64,000 nt of DNA from Sulfuricurvum sp. IAE1 (GCF_004347735.1 NZ_SLTI01000060.1:310001-374000); one strand, 5' to 3'; positions 49,651-58,772 are shown, numbered from the stretch's first letter. Made by a program: numbers and translations. The notes: a model not told the origin generated them from the sequence alone.

Positions 49651-52158
49651 ATGGATGAATTTCAAGAGATATTGCAGGACTTTTTGGTCGAATCGTTCGA
49701 ACTGATCGAACAGCTTGACCAGGACCTTGTGGAACTGGAGTCACGGCCCGACGACCTCGATCTGCTCAACCGTATTTTCCGGGTCGCCCATACGATCAAG
49801 GGGGCGAGTTCATTTCTGAATTTTGACGTTTTGACCCATTTGACCCATCACATGGAGAATATTCTCAACCTGGCGCGTCACGGGGATCTCGTTATCGATC
49901 CCGACGTTATGGACGTTATTCTCGAATCGATCGATTTGATGAAAGCCCTGTTGGTGCAGATCCGCGATACGGGCGTAGACGGCGGGCTCGACGTCAGCGC
50001 GTGCGTCGTCCGTCTTGACGCCGCGGCCAGCGGGAACCCGATCGCCGCTTCCGAAGCGCCGGCCGCTCCCGTGCAGAGTGAACCGGAACCCGCCCCTGCG
50101 GCGAGTAGCGCCGAAGAACCCGATTACAGCGGTATGAGCGATGCAGAGGTCGAAGCCGAGATCGAACGGCTCCTCGCACAGCGCCAGGCCGAAGACGCCG
50201 CGAAACGCGCCGCCAAACAATCCGAAGGGGGCGACGCGGAAGAGGAACCCGATTACAGCGGTATGAGTGACGCAGAGGTCGAAGCCGAGATCGAGCGGCT
50301 CCTGGCGAAACGTCAGGCCGAAGACGCCGCCAAACGGGCGCAAAAAGGTTCTTCCGCCGAACCCGAAAACGAACCCGAAGCACCTGCTCCGGCCGCCGCT
50401 CCCGTCCCGACGCCGCAACCTGCCGCATCTGCGGCTCCCGCCGCTCCCAAAGCCGCTCCTTCGGCTCCGGCACCGCGCCGTAGCGAAAACAAAGACGAAG
50501 GGGAAAACCGCGGAGCCGGTGCGGTCGAACAGACGATCCGTGTCGACGTCAAACGGCTTGACCACCTGATGAACCTGATCGGGGAGCTGGTTCTGGGTAA
50601 AAACCGCCTGATCAAAATCAACGACGACGTCGAAGAGCGTTACGAAGGGGAAGCGTTCCTCGAAGAACTCAACCAGGTCGTCTCGATCGTTTCACTCGTG
50701 ACGACTGATCTGCAGATCGCGGTTATGAAAACGCGGATGCTTCCGATCGGAAAAGTGTTCAACAAATTCCCACGGATGATCCGCGACCTTTCCCGCGAGC
50801 TCAACAAAAAGATCGAGCTCGAAATTACGGGTGAAGAGACCGAACTGGACAAATCGATCGTCGAAGAGATCGGCGACCCGCTCGTTCACATCATCCGCAA
50901 CTCGTGCGACCACGGTATCGAGACCCCCGAACTTCGTCTTGAAAGAGGGAAAAACGAAACGGGTACGATCCAGCTTAAAGCGTATCATGAAGGGAACCAT
51001 ATCGTCATCCAGATTATCGATGACGGTAAAGGGCTCGATCCGGAGATGCTGAAACAAAAATCGGTCGAAAAAGGGATCATTACCGAAAAAGAAGCCGATA
51101 CGATGAGCGACAAAGAGGCGTACGGCCTCATCTTCCGACCGGGCTTCTCGACGGCGGCCCAGGTAACGAGCGTATCGGGACGCGGCGTGGGCATGGACGT
51201 CGTCAAGACGAACATCGAAAAACTCAACGGAATGATCGACATCGACTCCGAAGTGGGTCAGGGTACGTCGATGAAGCTGAAAATTCCTCTTACCCTCGCG
51301 ATCATCCAGGCGCTGTTGGTCGGGGTGCAGGAAGAGTATTACGCGATTCCGCTCGCATCCGTCCTCGAAACGGTGCGGATCAGCAAAGACGAAATCTATA
51401 CGGTTGAGAGCCGTTCGGTCATGCGTCTGCGTGACGAAGTCCTTTCGCTGGTACACATCGGCGATATCTTTGAAGTCGAGCGGGTATTTGACAACAGCGA
51501 ACACGCTTACGTTGTCGTCCTGGGACTGGCGGAGAGTAAAATCGGCCTTATCGTTGATTCGCTTGTCGGTCAGGAAGAGATCGTTATCAAATCGCTGGGC
51601 GAATACCTCAAAGGGATCGAAGGGATCGCAGGTGCGACGATCCGAGGTGACGGCGGCGTGACGCTTATCGTCGACGTGGCGGCCCTGATGCAGATGGCCA
51701 AATCGGTTAAATCGACCGTAGGACAGGAGAGTGCGGAAGGTAAAGGACGCGCAGGGGCTAAAACCTCCGCCAGCGACTACTGCGTGATGATCGTCGACGA
51801 TTCGAAAACCGACCGTACGATCATGCGCAAAGCGCTCGAACCGATGGGGATCACCCTGGTCGAAGCGGTTGATGGCGTCGAAGCGCTGAATGTCCTTAAA
51901 CAGGGTGACCACACCTTCGACGGCATGCTGATCGACATCGAGATGCCGCGGATGGACGGGTATACGCTCGCCAGCGAGATCAAAAAATACAACAAATACA
52001 AGAATCTTCCGCTGATCGCCGTAACGTCACGTTCGGGCAAAGCCGACCGGATGCGCGGGGTTGAGTCGGGAATGGTCGAGTACATCACCAAACCGTATTC
52101 TCCGGAATACCTGATGAATGTCGTCAAACGCAATATCAAGTTTAACGAGGGGCTATAA
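49651..52158 (+). CDS. cheA: Chemotaxis histidine kinase CheA with C-terminal receiver domain
   Basis: 835 residues. HPt domain with His 47 in RVAHTIKGASSF, then a long Ala/Pro/Glu linker (about 120-295) carrying a 33-residue tandem repeat instead of an evident P2 domain. A dimerization region (RLDHLMNLIGELVLGKN), ATPase domain (NSCDHGIE, DDGKGLD, GRGVGMDVV), CheW-like P5 and a receiver domain (about 710-833; phospho-Asp in MLIDIEMPRMDG) follow. The receiver fusion is usual in Campylobacterota. Start ATG 49651 with AGGGG upstream; an in-frame GTG is at 49642. Confidence 0.95.
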   Translation: MDEFQEILQDFLVESFELIEQLDQDLVELESRPDDLDLLNRIFRVAHTIKGASSFLNFDVLTHLTHHMENILNLARHGDLVIDPDVMDVILESIDLMKALLVQIRDTGVDGGLDVSACVVRLDAAASGNPIAASEAPAAPVQSEPEPAPAASSAEEPDYSGMSDAEVEAEIERLLAQRQAEDAAKRAAKQSEGGDAEEEPDYSGMSDAEVEAEIERLLAKRQAEDAAKRAQKGSSAEPENEPEAPAPAAAPVPTPQPAASAAPAAPKAAPSAPAPRRSENKDEGENRGAGAVEQTIRVDVKRLDHLMNLIGELVLGKNRLIKINDDVEERYEGEAFLEELNQVVSIVSLVTTDLQIAVMKTRMLPIGKVFNKFPRMIRDLSRELNKKIELEITGEETELDKSIVEEIGDPLVHIIRNSCDHGIETPELRLERGKNETGTIQLKAYHEGNHIVIQIIDDGKGLDPEMLKQKSVEKGIITEKEADTMSDKEAYGLIFRPGFSTAAQVTSVSGRGVGMDVVKTNIEKLNGMIDIDSEVGQGTSMKLKIPLTLAIIQALLVGVQEEYYAIPLASVLETVRISKDEIYTVESRSVMRLRDEVLSLVHIGDIFEVERVFDNSEHAYVVVLGLAESKIGLIVDSLVGQEEIVIKSLGEYLKGIEGIAGATIRGDGGVTLIVDVAALMQMAKSVKSTVGQESAEGKGRAGAKTSASDYCVMIVDDSKTDRTIMRKALEPMGITLVEAVDGVEALNVLKQGDHTFDGMLIDIEMPRMDGYTLASEIKKYNKYKNLPLIAVTSRSGKADRMRGVESGMVEYITKPYSPEYLMNVVKRNIKFNEGL
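50113..50340 (+). repeat. Two-copy direct repeat in the cheA linker
   Basis: Units 50113-50211 and 50242-50340, each 99 bases (33 residues; EEPDYSGMSDAEVEAEIERL followed by a shared tail), period 129 bases. The protein units differ at one residue (Q/K). Confidence 0.85.
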
Positions 52159-52160
52159 CC

Positions 52161-52655
52161 ATGAGCGAAAAACTCCAACAGATTATCAATAAACAGCACA
52201 AAACCCTCGCCGGAGACGACGTCAAAATCGATGAAGTGATCCAACTGGTCGGCTTCATCGTGGGGGATGAAGAGTTCTCGGTACCCATTTTGAGCATCCA
52301 GGAGATCATTAAACCGATCAGCTGGACCCGCGTTCCGCAGACGCCTCCGTATATTCTTGGGGTATTCAACCTGCGCGGCTCGGTCATCCCCCTCATTGAC
52401 CTGCGCTCGCGCTTCGGTCTTGAGATGATCAAACATACCGAAGAGACCCGTTTCATCGTGATGAAAAACGGTGACGACGTCGCCGGATTCGTCATCGATC
52501 GCCTCACCGAAGCGATCCGTCTCCCGAAAAAAGACGTAGGTCCCGCACCCGAAACGATTTCGGAAGAGGAGAGCCTCATCGACGGTGTCGGCAAACAGGC
52601 CGACCGGATCATCACGATCCTCAAAGTCGACAAGCTTCTGGAGAGAAATTTCTGA
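52161..52655 (+). CDS. cheW: Chemotaxis coupling protein CheW
   Basis: 164 residues, single CheW domain: VIQLVGFIVGDEEFSVPILSIQEII, PPYILGVFNLRGSVIPLIDLR, FVIDRLTEAI. Bridges receptors to CheA. Two bases after cheA, GAGG ahead. Confidence 0.94.
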   Translation: MSEKLQQIINKQHKTLAGDDVKIDEVIQLVGFIVGDEEFSVPILSIQEIIKPISWTRVPQTPPYILGVFNLRGSVIPLIDLRSRFGLEMIKHTEETRFIVMKNGDDVAGFVIDRLTEAIRLPKKDVGPAPETISEEESLIDGVGKQADRIITILKVDKLLERNF

Positions 52656-52664
52656 CATTTATGG

Positions 52665-52670
52665 CACAAT
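52665..52670 (+). promoter_or_regulatory. -10 box of pepP, extended and probably leaderless
   Basis: CACAAT with TG one base upstream (extended -10), then AGCGCC, then ATG 52677. Confidence 0.4.
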
Positions 52671-52676
52671 AGCGCC

Positions 52677-53984
52677 ATGAATGAGACACACTTTTATACC
52701 CGACGACAAAACCTTCTGGAACGGATGGAGGAAGGGGTGGCGATCATCGCCGCCGCTCCCCATGCGCTCCGCTCCAACGATACCGAATACCCCTACCGTC
52801 AAAACAGCGATTTTTATTACCTCTGCGGATTGAACGAGAGCAACGCCGCCCTTGTTCTGATCAAAACCGGTATGGAGACGAAAACGCTCCTCTACGTCGA
52901 GGCATACGATGCCGAACATGCCCTTTGGAACGGAGCGAAAACGGGATTGGACGAAGCACGGAAACGCTTCCGCGTCGACGAGGTGCGCGACATTGCCGAC
53001 TACCCCGAAGAGATCAAAGAACTGTTGCGCGAACACGTCAATCTTTTTATCGATCTGTTTGACGAATCGCCGTTTCTGGCGCAGGCCAAATCGGCCGCGA
53101 AAGAACTTCGCGAAACCCGTGGAGTCAAACGCCATATCCGCTCCATCCGCGACGTCACCCACCTGATCCGCACCCTCCGTTTGATAAAACAGCCCGAAGA
53201 GATCGAGACGATCCGCAAGGCGGTGGCGATAACCGCCCGGGCCCATCATGAGGCGATGCGACAATGCCGTGCCGGAATGAGGGAATATCAGCTTCAGGCG
53301 GCGATGCACTACGTCTTTTTAAATTCGGGCGCCGCCAGCGAAGCCTACGGTGCCATCGTTGCGGGAGGAAACAACGCCAACACCCTCCACTACGTCGACA
53401 ACCGTGACGAATTGCGCGAGGGTGAACTCGTGCTGATCGACGCCGCGTGCGAATGGGAACTTTACGCCAGCGACATAACCCGGACGTTTCCGATCAACGG
53501 AAAATTCACCGCTCCCCAGCGGGAAGTGTACGAAAAAGTCCTCGACGTGCAGATGCGGGTCATCGAGGCGATCAGGCCGGGGGTCAAACGCGACTGGCTC
53601 CAAAAATTCAGCGAAGAGCTGCTTTGTGATGCGCTGATCGATCTGGGTATTGTGAACGGAAATCGGGACGCGCTGATCGAAGCCAAAGCGCACAAAAAAT
53701 ACGCGCCTCACGGAATAGGACACTGGATGGGGCTGGATGTACACGATCCGTGCCCGTACGTTGACGTTGCGGGAGAGAGTCTGGCGTTTGAAGCGGGGAT
53801 GGTGATGACGATAGAGCCCGGGCTTTATTTCAGAGCCGACGATGAGAGCGTCCCCGAACGTTACCGGGGGATCGGTATCCGGATCGAAGACGATATTCTC
53901 GTCACCCAAAGCGGGCACGAGAATTTATCGGGGATGATCGCCAAAACGGTCGCGGATATCGAAGCGGCGTGCAATCAGCAGTAG
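52677..53984 (+). CDS. pepP: Xaa-Pro aminopeptidase (PepP)
   Basis: 435 residues. N-terminal creatinase-like domain (about 1-170, SDFYYLCGLNESNA-type segment), C-terminal pita-bread metallopeptidase with ligands LIDAACEWELYASDITR (two Asp), HGIGHWMGLDVHD (His), TIEPGLYF (Glu) and GIRIEDDILVT (Glu). The pattern of ligands indicates activity. ATG 52677 without Shine-Dalgarno. Its end overlaps the convergent gene by ten bases. Confidence 0.92.
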   Translation: MNETHFYTRRQNLLERMEEGVAIIAAAPHALRSNDTEYPYRQNSDFYYLCGLNESNAALVLIKTGMETKTLLYVEAYDAEHALWNGAKTGLDEARKRFRVDEVRDIADYPEEIKELLREHVNLFIDLFDESPFLAQAKSAAKELRETRGVKRHIRSIRDVTHLIRTLRLIKQPEEIETIRKAVAITARAHHEAMRQCRAGMREYQLQAAMHYVFLNSGAASEAYGAIVAGGNNANTLHYVDNRDELREGELVLIDAACEWELYASDITRTFPINGKFTAPQREVYEKVLDVQMRVIEAIRPGVKRDWLQKFSEELLCDALIDLGIVNGNRDALIEAKAHKKYAPHGIGHWMGLDVHDPCPYVDVAGESLAFEAGMVMTIEPGLYFRADDESVPERYRGIGIRIEDDILVTQSGHENLSGMIAKTVADIEAACNQQ

Positions 53985-54403
53985 CTGTAACTCCATCCGC
54001 TGAATCCCTCTTTCACCTCTTTGAATTCGGAAGAATCGCCCAGGAAATCGATCACCTGCAATGCTACCCAGGGGATCATGTTCGCTTCGGCCGGATCGAG
54101 AAGGTGCCGGGGCATCGGAGTCTCCTGCGACGTCCGTGCAAATGCCACGCGCCCGGGTTCGAATAGCAGATCGCTGGTGGCGGTGATGGCGTGTTCGGTG
54201 CAGAATTTTTCAAAGACGGCCGCCTTGATCGGTTCGGGGATCGGATCGCTTGTGTTCAGGAAAATCGTAAAATGGATCGGCAGGCGCGGGGCATCGAGCA
54301 TCGAAGGGGCGGCCATGACGATGTATTCGACGTTTTGAAGGTGCGAAGTGATCTCTTCGCGCCCGAGATAGCCGTTTATTTGGAGAGGTTTGATTTCGCG
54401 CAT
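53975..54403 (-). CDS. Hypothetical protein
   Basis: 142 residues, not recognised, cytoplasmic. Features: IPWVALQVIDFLGDSSEFKEVKEGFSGWSY near the end, and LPIHFTIFLNTSDPIP in the middle. The ATG at 54403 overlaps the stop of the preceding gene (TGATG); the longer in-frame reading lies inside that gene. Confidence 0.6.
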   Translation of the reverse strand: MREIKPLQINGYLGREEITSHLQNVEYIVMAAPSMLDAPRLPIHFTIFLNTSDPIPEPIKAAVFEKFCTEHAITATSDLLFEPGRVAFARTSQETPMPRHLLDPAEANMIPWVALQVIDFLGDSSEFKEVKEGFSGWSYSYC

Positions 54404-54888
54404 CAGTGTTTTCCTTCGAGAATTTTGGCGATCAGAGAGGTGATCCCGATGTGGAGATTGTAGTTGGTGATCGGAAAGTCGAGCCATTCGTCTTCGAGGT
54501 TGACGCTGTAAGAGGCGAGGTATTTTCCGAGTTCTTCGAGATCAACCGGACGGTATCCTGCCGTTTGGTCCGAAGAATGTCGGGTTCGTACCAACATCCC
54601 CTCGGCGTTGCTTTTGGCGAGGGTGAACGCGAGTGTTTTGAGGCTGAGCAGATCGCACCACCTCAAAAAGAGCTCGGGGGTGAGGTCGCCGTGAGGTTTC
54701 CCCTCTGGATCGAACAAAAGCCCCTGTTCCCGAAGCGGCAGCAGGACACTGAGGATCGCGCGGACGTAAGGAAGGGTCTTTTGTTTCCACAAAGGGGCCT
54801 CGTCGCTGCGTTCGAGCGCGCTGGCAACTGCGCCCGAAATGGCTTCGAGATCATGCGATTGGAGCAGGGAGCGGATCGTCTGATACAT
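54403..54888 (-). CDS. Hypothetical protein
   Basis: 161 residues, not recognised. Two hydrophobic helices (about 42-55 and 80-92) of borderline membrane character; the central RAILSVLLPLREQGLLFDPEGKPHGDLTPELFLRWCDL segment looks like a conserved helical bundle. It heads a two-gene operon with the gene at 53975, divergent from DUF445. Confidence 0.55.
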   Translation of the reverse strand: MYQTIRSLLQSHDLEAISGAVASALERSDEAPLWKQKTLPYVRAILSVLLPLREQGLLFDPEGKPHGDLTPELFLRWCDLLSLKTLAFTLAKSNAEGMLVRTRHSSDQTAGYRPVDLEELGKYLASYSVNLEDEWLDFPITNYNLHIGITSLIAKILEGKH

Positions 54889-54927
54889 TCGTAATACTCT
54901 CTTTTTAGCGAACTTTAGCTATTTTTG

Positions 54928-54933
54928 TATAAT
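54928..54933 (+). promoter_or_regulatory. -10 box of the DUF445 gene
   Basis: TATAAT preceded by TTTTTG, the T-rich extended form common in Campylobacterota, 28 bases before ATG; GAGGAG provides the Shine-Dalgarno. Confidence 0.5.
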
Positions 54934-54961
54934 TATCGGATTAATACGAGGAGTTGCGTTC

Positions 54962-55660
54962 ATGGATAAAGGATGGTTGACAAACGTCGTAGCCCTGGGT
55001 GTGACCGGGGCTTCCTACGCTCTGGAGGGGACGGCGGCCGAAGCGATGCGGATGGCGGGCCTGTTCGCCCTTTCGGGTGCGCTGACAAACCAGCTGGCGA
55101 TTCACATGCTGTTCGAAAAAGTTCCCTATCTCTACGGATCGGGAATCATACTGGATCGTTTCGAGTCGATCCGCGGAGCGATCAAAAATCTGGTCATGGA
55201 ACAGTTTTTTACCCCCGAAAAGATCGAATCGTTCGTTCGTTCGAACGAACGCAGCGTGGATCTGACCCCGATCATCGAAGCGACCGATTTTACCCCGGCG
55301 TACCATGCACTGGTGCGCAGCGTCATGGATTCCCCGCTAGGGGCGATGCTGGGAATGTTCGGCGGAGACGTAGTTATCGAAAAGCTCAAAGAACCTTTCG
55401 TCAAACGGATCAAGGCTTCGACGATCGAGATTTCGCAAAGCGAATCGTTTTTGAGGGCACTTAATACCCATTTGCACCAGGGGAGTCCCGATTTGGCGAA
55501 ATCGATCGAACAGATCGTCGAAGCGCGCCTGGCCGAGCTGACCCCCGCGATGGTCAAAGAGATGCTCCACACCCTGATGAAAGAGCATCTGGGATGGCTC
55601 GTCGTCTGGGGCGGTGTTTTCGGAGGGGTGATCGGAGTACTCTCCGCGTTGATCGTCTAA
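54962..55660 (+). CDS. DUF445-family membrane protein
   Basis: 232 residues. The N-terminal helix pair with ALSGALTNQLAIHMLFEKVPYLYGSG (about 40-65) is the DUF445/YheB hallmark; a C-terminal helix (about 212-230) closes it, and the middle is helical. Role unknown. Followed by the clpB promoter. Confidence 0.85.
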   Translation: MDKGWLTNVVALGVTGASYALEGTAAEAMRMAGLFALSGALTNQLAIHMLFEKVPYLYGSGIILDRFESIRGAIKNLVMEQFFTPEKIESFVRSNERSVDLTPIIEATDFTPAYHALVRSVMDSPLGAMLGMFGGDVVIEKLKEPFVKRIKASTIEISQSESFLRALNTHLHQGSPDLAKSIEQIVEARLAELTPAMVKEMLHTLMKEHLGWLVVWGGVFGGVIGVLSALIV

Positions 55661-55661
55661 A

Positions 55662-55677
55662 ATCTTTCACGAAAGAT
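55662..55677. promoter_or_regulatory. Inverted repeat just upstream of the clpB -35 element
   Basis: ATCTTTC and GAAAGAT with AC between: a perfect 7-base inverted repeat. It could be a second regulatory site or a weak stem after DUF445. Confidence 0.35.
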
Positions 55678-55678
55678 A

Positions 55679-55699
55679 CTTGACACAAACAGACTCAAA
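55679..55699. promoter_or_regulatory. HAIR-like HspR operator at clpB
   Basis: CTTGACA, seven bases, ACTCAAA: fits CTTGAGT-N7-ACTCAAG at 11 of 14 positions with exact spacing. The left half overlaps the -35 element, so binding would block polymerase. Confidence 0.6.
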
Positions 55700-55709
55700 G
55701 TATTATAAT
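55680..55709 (+). promoter_or_regulatory. Promoter of clpB
   Basis: TTGACA (55680-55685), 18-base spacer, TATAAT (55704-55709), with AAAGGA and ATG following. Near-consensus sigma-70. Confidence 0.75.
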
Positions 55710-55737
55710 TCCTATAACTCAACTAAAGGATTTTACC

Positions 55738-58314
55738 ATGCAGAATATTTTTGAGAAACTGACCCACCAAATGACCGAGATGATCGAATCGTCGATCTCC
55801 CTGGCGTTACACAATAAAAACAGCGAAGTTGAACCGATCCATTTTCTCTGGGCGCTGCTGGCCAACAGCAACTCTCCCCTCAACCAGATGCTGAACAAAA
55901 TGAGTATCGACAAGACGGCGATCGAACTCGACGTCAAAAGCGCGGCGGCCAAACTTCCCGCCGCGTCGCATGTCAGCAAGGAGAACATCCGCCTTTCGCG
56001 CAATTTCGCCCATTCGCTCGAAGTGAGCGCGGGAGAGATGGCCAAAAACGGAGACAGCTTCCTCGCCATCGATACCTACGTCGTCGCGAACCTTCAAAAC
56101 GACCCGTTCAAAGAGATCCTGGGCAAATACGTCGATTTGCGCGAACTCGCCAAAACGTTTGAAGCGTCCCGCGCCGGACAGAAAATCGAATCCCAAACGG
56201 CGGATGAAACCCTCGAATCGCTCTCCAAATACGGGATCGACCTCACCAAAGAAGCGGTAGAAGGGAAACTCTCTCCCGTCATCGGGCGCGACGAGGAGAT
56301 TTCACGGATGATGCAGATCCTTATCCGTAAAACGAAGAACAATCCTATTTTGCTGGGTGAACCGGGGGTAGGTAAAACGGCGCTCGTTGAAGGGCTGGCG
56401 CAACGGATCGTCAACAAAGAGGTTCCTCTCAGTCTCCAGAACAAAAAAGTCATCGCTCTTGATATGAGCGCCCTCATCGCAGGGGCGAAATACCGCGGCG
56501 AGTTTGAAGACCGGCTCAAAGCGGTCGTCGACGAGGTGAAAAAGAGCGCCAACGTCATCCTTTTCATCGATGAAATCCACACGATCGTAGGCGCGGGGGC
56601 CAGCGAGGGATCGATGGATGCGGCGAATATTCTTAAACCGGCGCTTGCACGGGGGGAATTGCACACCATCGGGGCGACGACGCTCAAGGAGTACCGCAAG
56701 TATTTTGAAAAAGACGCCGCGTTGCAGCGACGCTTCCAGCCGGTTCACGTCGAGGAACCCAGCGTCAACCAGTCGCTTCAGATCCTGCGGGGGCTTAAAG
56801 AGCGGCTTGAAGCCCACCACAGCGTGACGATCACCGATTCGGCCCTCGTGGCGGCAGCCAAACTCTCGGATCGTTACATCAACGACCGCTTTCTCCCGGA
56901 CAAGGCGATCGACCTGATCGATGAAGCCTCAGCCGAGCTGAAGATGCAGATCGAATCGGAGCCCAACGCCCTCGCATCGGTCAAGCGTCAGCAGACCCGG
57001 TTGCAGGTCGAAAAAGAGGCGCTCAAAATGGAAGAATCGGTCGCGAATACCAAGCGGCTTGAAGAGATCGAAAAGGAACTCGCGGACGTAAGCGAGGAGC
57101 GCCGTGCCCTCGAAGCGCAGTTCGCCCATGAAAAAGAGGTGTTCGAAAAGATTTCGGGGATCAAAGCTCAGATCGAAGCCAAACGCCGCGAAGCGGAGAA
57201 CGCCAAGCAATCGGCCGATTTCAACAAGGCCGCCGAGATCGAATACGGCCAGATTCCCAAACTCTTCGAAGAGGAAAAAGCGCTCCAGGAGCGTTGGAAT
57301 GAGATGCAGCGTGCCGGAACGCTCCTTAAAAACAGCGTCGACGAAGCCTCGATCGCGGGAGTCGTGAGCCGCTGGACGAAGATCCCGGTCACCAAAATGC
57401 TTCAGAGCGAAAAAGAGAAGATCCTTCATATCGAAGACGAGCTCAACCGCGAGGTGGTCGGGCAGGAGCGTGCCACCCACGCCGTCGCCCGCGCTATCAA
57501 GCGTAACAAAGCGGGGCTCTCCGACAAAAGCCGCCCGATCGGATCGTTTTTGTTCCTCGGGCCTACGGGAGTCGGTAAAACACAGACGGCCAAAACGCTG
57601 GCGAAGTTTTTGTTCGACAGTTCCGAGTCGATGATCCGGATCGACATGTCCGAATACATGGAAAAGCACGCGGTGTCGCGTCTCGTCGGTGCGCCTCCGG
57701 GGTACGTCGGGTACGAGGAGGGGGGACAGCTGACCGAAGCGGTACGGCGCAAACCCTACAGCGTTATCCTGTTCGATGAGGTCGAAAAAGCGCATCCTGA
57801 CGTCTTTAACGTCCTGCTGCAGGTGCTCGACGACGGGCGTTTGACGGATAACAAAGGGGTCGTCGTCGATTTCACCAACACGATCATTATCCTCACCTCC
57901 AACATCGCCAGCGATAAGATCATGGCGCATCAGGGGGACGAAAAACTCGAAGGGATGGTGCTCGATGAGCTCAAGCGCCATTTCAAGCCTGAATTTCTGA
58001 ACCGTCTTGATGACGTCGTCGTCTTCAACCCGCTGGGCGAAGCGCAGATCCTCTCGATCGTCGACCTCTTCTTCGGCGAGATCGCGGCGAAGGTTGAGGA
58101 GCGCCAGATCAACCTGAGCCTCACCGACGAGGCCAAGCGCCACATCGCCGAAGCGGGATTCGACCCGGTTTACGGGGCGCGTCCGCTGAAACGGGCGTTG
58201 TACGAGATCGTCGAAGACCGACTGGCCGACCTGATCCTCGGCGGGGAGGTTGACGAGGGATCGTCGGTAACGTTCGATGCCCAAGGCGATGAGATAAAGG
58301 TGAGCGTAGCGTGA
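55738..58314 (+). CDS. clpB: ATP-dependent chaperone ClpB
   Basis: Hexameric disaggregase that works with DnaK. 858 residues: N-domain (about 1-140), NBD1 with Walker [14 protein letters not shown] (about 204-216), the coiled-coil middle domain (about 400-520), NBD2 Walker [13 protein letters not shown] (about 605-616), [11 protein letters not shown] and the C-terminal region. No ClpP-binding IGF loop is seen. Promoter and HAIR site immediately upstream. Confidence 0.97.
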   Translation: MQNIFEKLTHQMTEMIESSISLALHNKNSEVEPIHFLWALLANSNSPLNQMLNKMSIDKTAIELDVKSAAAKLPAASHVSKENIRLSRNFAHSLEVSAGEMAKNGDSFLAIDTYVVANLQNDPFKEILGKYVDLRELAKTFEASRAGQKIESQTADETLESLSKYGIDLTKEAVEGKLSPVIGRDEEISRMMQILIRKTKNNPILLGEPGVGKTALVEGLAQRIVNKEVPLSLQNKKVIALDMSALIAGAKYRGEFEDRLKAVVDEVKKSANVILFIDEIHTIVGAGASEGSMDAANILKPALARGELHTIGATTLKEYRKYFEKDAALQRRFQPVHVEEPSVNQSLQILRGLKERLEAHHSVTITDSALVAAAKLSDRYINDRFLPDKAIDLIDEASAELKMQIESEPNALASVKRQQTRLQVEKEALKMEESVANTKRLEEIEKELADVSEERRALEAQFAHEKEVFEKISGIKAQIEAKRREAENAKQSADFNKAAEIEYGQIPKLFEEEKALQERWNEMQRAGTLLKNSVDEASIAGVVSRWTKIPVTKMLQSEKEKILHIEDELNREVVGQERATHAVARAIKRNKAGLSDKSRPIGSFLFLGPTGVGKTQTAKTLAKFLFDSSESMIRIDMSEYMEKHAVSRLVGAPPGYVGYEEGGQLTEAVRRKPYSVILFDEVEKAHPDVFNVLLQVLDDGRLTDNKGVVVDFTNTIIILTSNIASDKIMAHQGDEKLEGMVLDELKRHFKPEFLNRLDDVVVFNPLGEAQILSIVDLFFGEIAAKVEERQINLSLTDEAKRHIAEAGFDPVYGARPLKRALYEIVEDRLADLILGGEVDEGSSVTFDAQGDEIKVSVA

Positions 58315-58352
58315 TTTGCCACCCCTTGCGGGGGCGGTAAAAAAGAGCTACC

Positions 58353-58715
58353 ATGTCATTCATGAAGACGATCGCACTGTTCATTGTATTATTGTTGCCG
58401 TTGTGGGGATGTACGGGGGATTGCATGACCTGCCATCCCGCCCTTCTAAAAAACATCGACAGCGACCATCGCCACAAACCGATGACGACCTGTATCAAAT
58501 GCCACAGCGCCAACCCCTCCAAAATGGCCGAATGCGGCAGCGACTGCTTCGCGTGCCATCCGATCGCCAAAATCGAAGGGGTGCGGGTCGCCGAACACGC
58601 CGTGATCCGAGAATGCCGCGACTGCCACATGAAGCTCAAAACGACGATTCAACTCGACACGGCACCTCAGGGGCAGACGGTCATGCCTACCTTGCGGGAT
58701 TTTTTAAAGCCTTAG
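58353..58715 (+). CDS. Tetraheme c-type cytochrome, probable lipoprotein
   Basis: 120 residues with four CxxCH heme sites: CMTCH (24-28), CIKCH (47-51), CFACH (65-69), CRDCH (88-92). N-terminal signal with a plausible lipobox LWGC (Cys 20). Likely a periplasmic electron carrier; the partner is not nearby. Two ATGs (58353, 58362) are possible; I took the first. Its 3' end recurs as a degenerate copy at 59270, downstream of a toxin-antitoxin pair. Confidence 0.85.
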   Translation: MSFMKTIALFIVLLLPLWGCTGDCMTCHPALLKNIDSDHRHKPMTTCIKCHSANPSKMAECGSDCFACHPIAKIEGVRVAEHAVIRECRDCHMKLKTTIQLDTAPQGQTVMPTLRDFLKP

Positions 58716-58772
58716 GCGTTTTATTGAATCCGTGTTAAAATATCATCATTAATCTTCGAAAAGGAGAGCACC

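Noticed and set aside
50113-50340. CheA repeat as a mobile or phase-variable element
   Set aside because: Two units with synonymous differences and no short slippage tract; looks like an old in-frame duplication rather than a phase switch.
58329-58342. Hairpin after clpB as a terminator
   Set aside because: CCCC/GGGG-centred stem has no downstream T run on the plus strand (an A run follows), so not a convincing intrinsic terminator.
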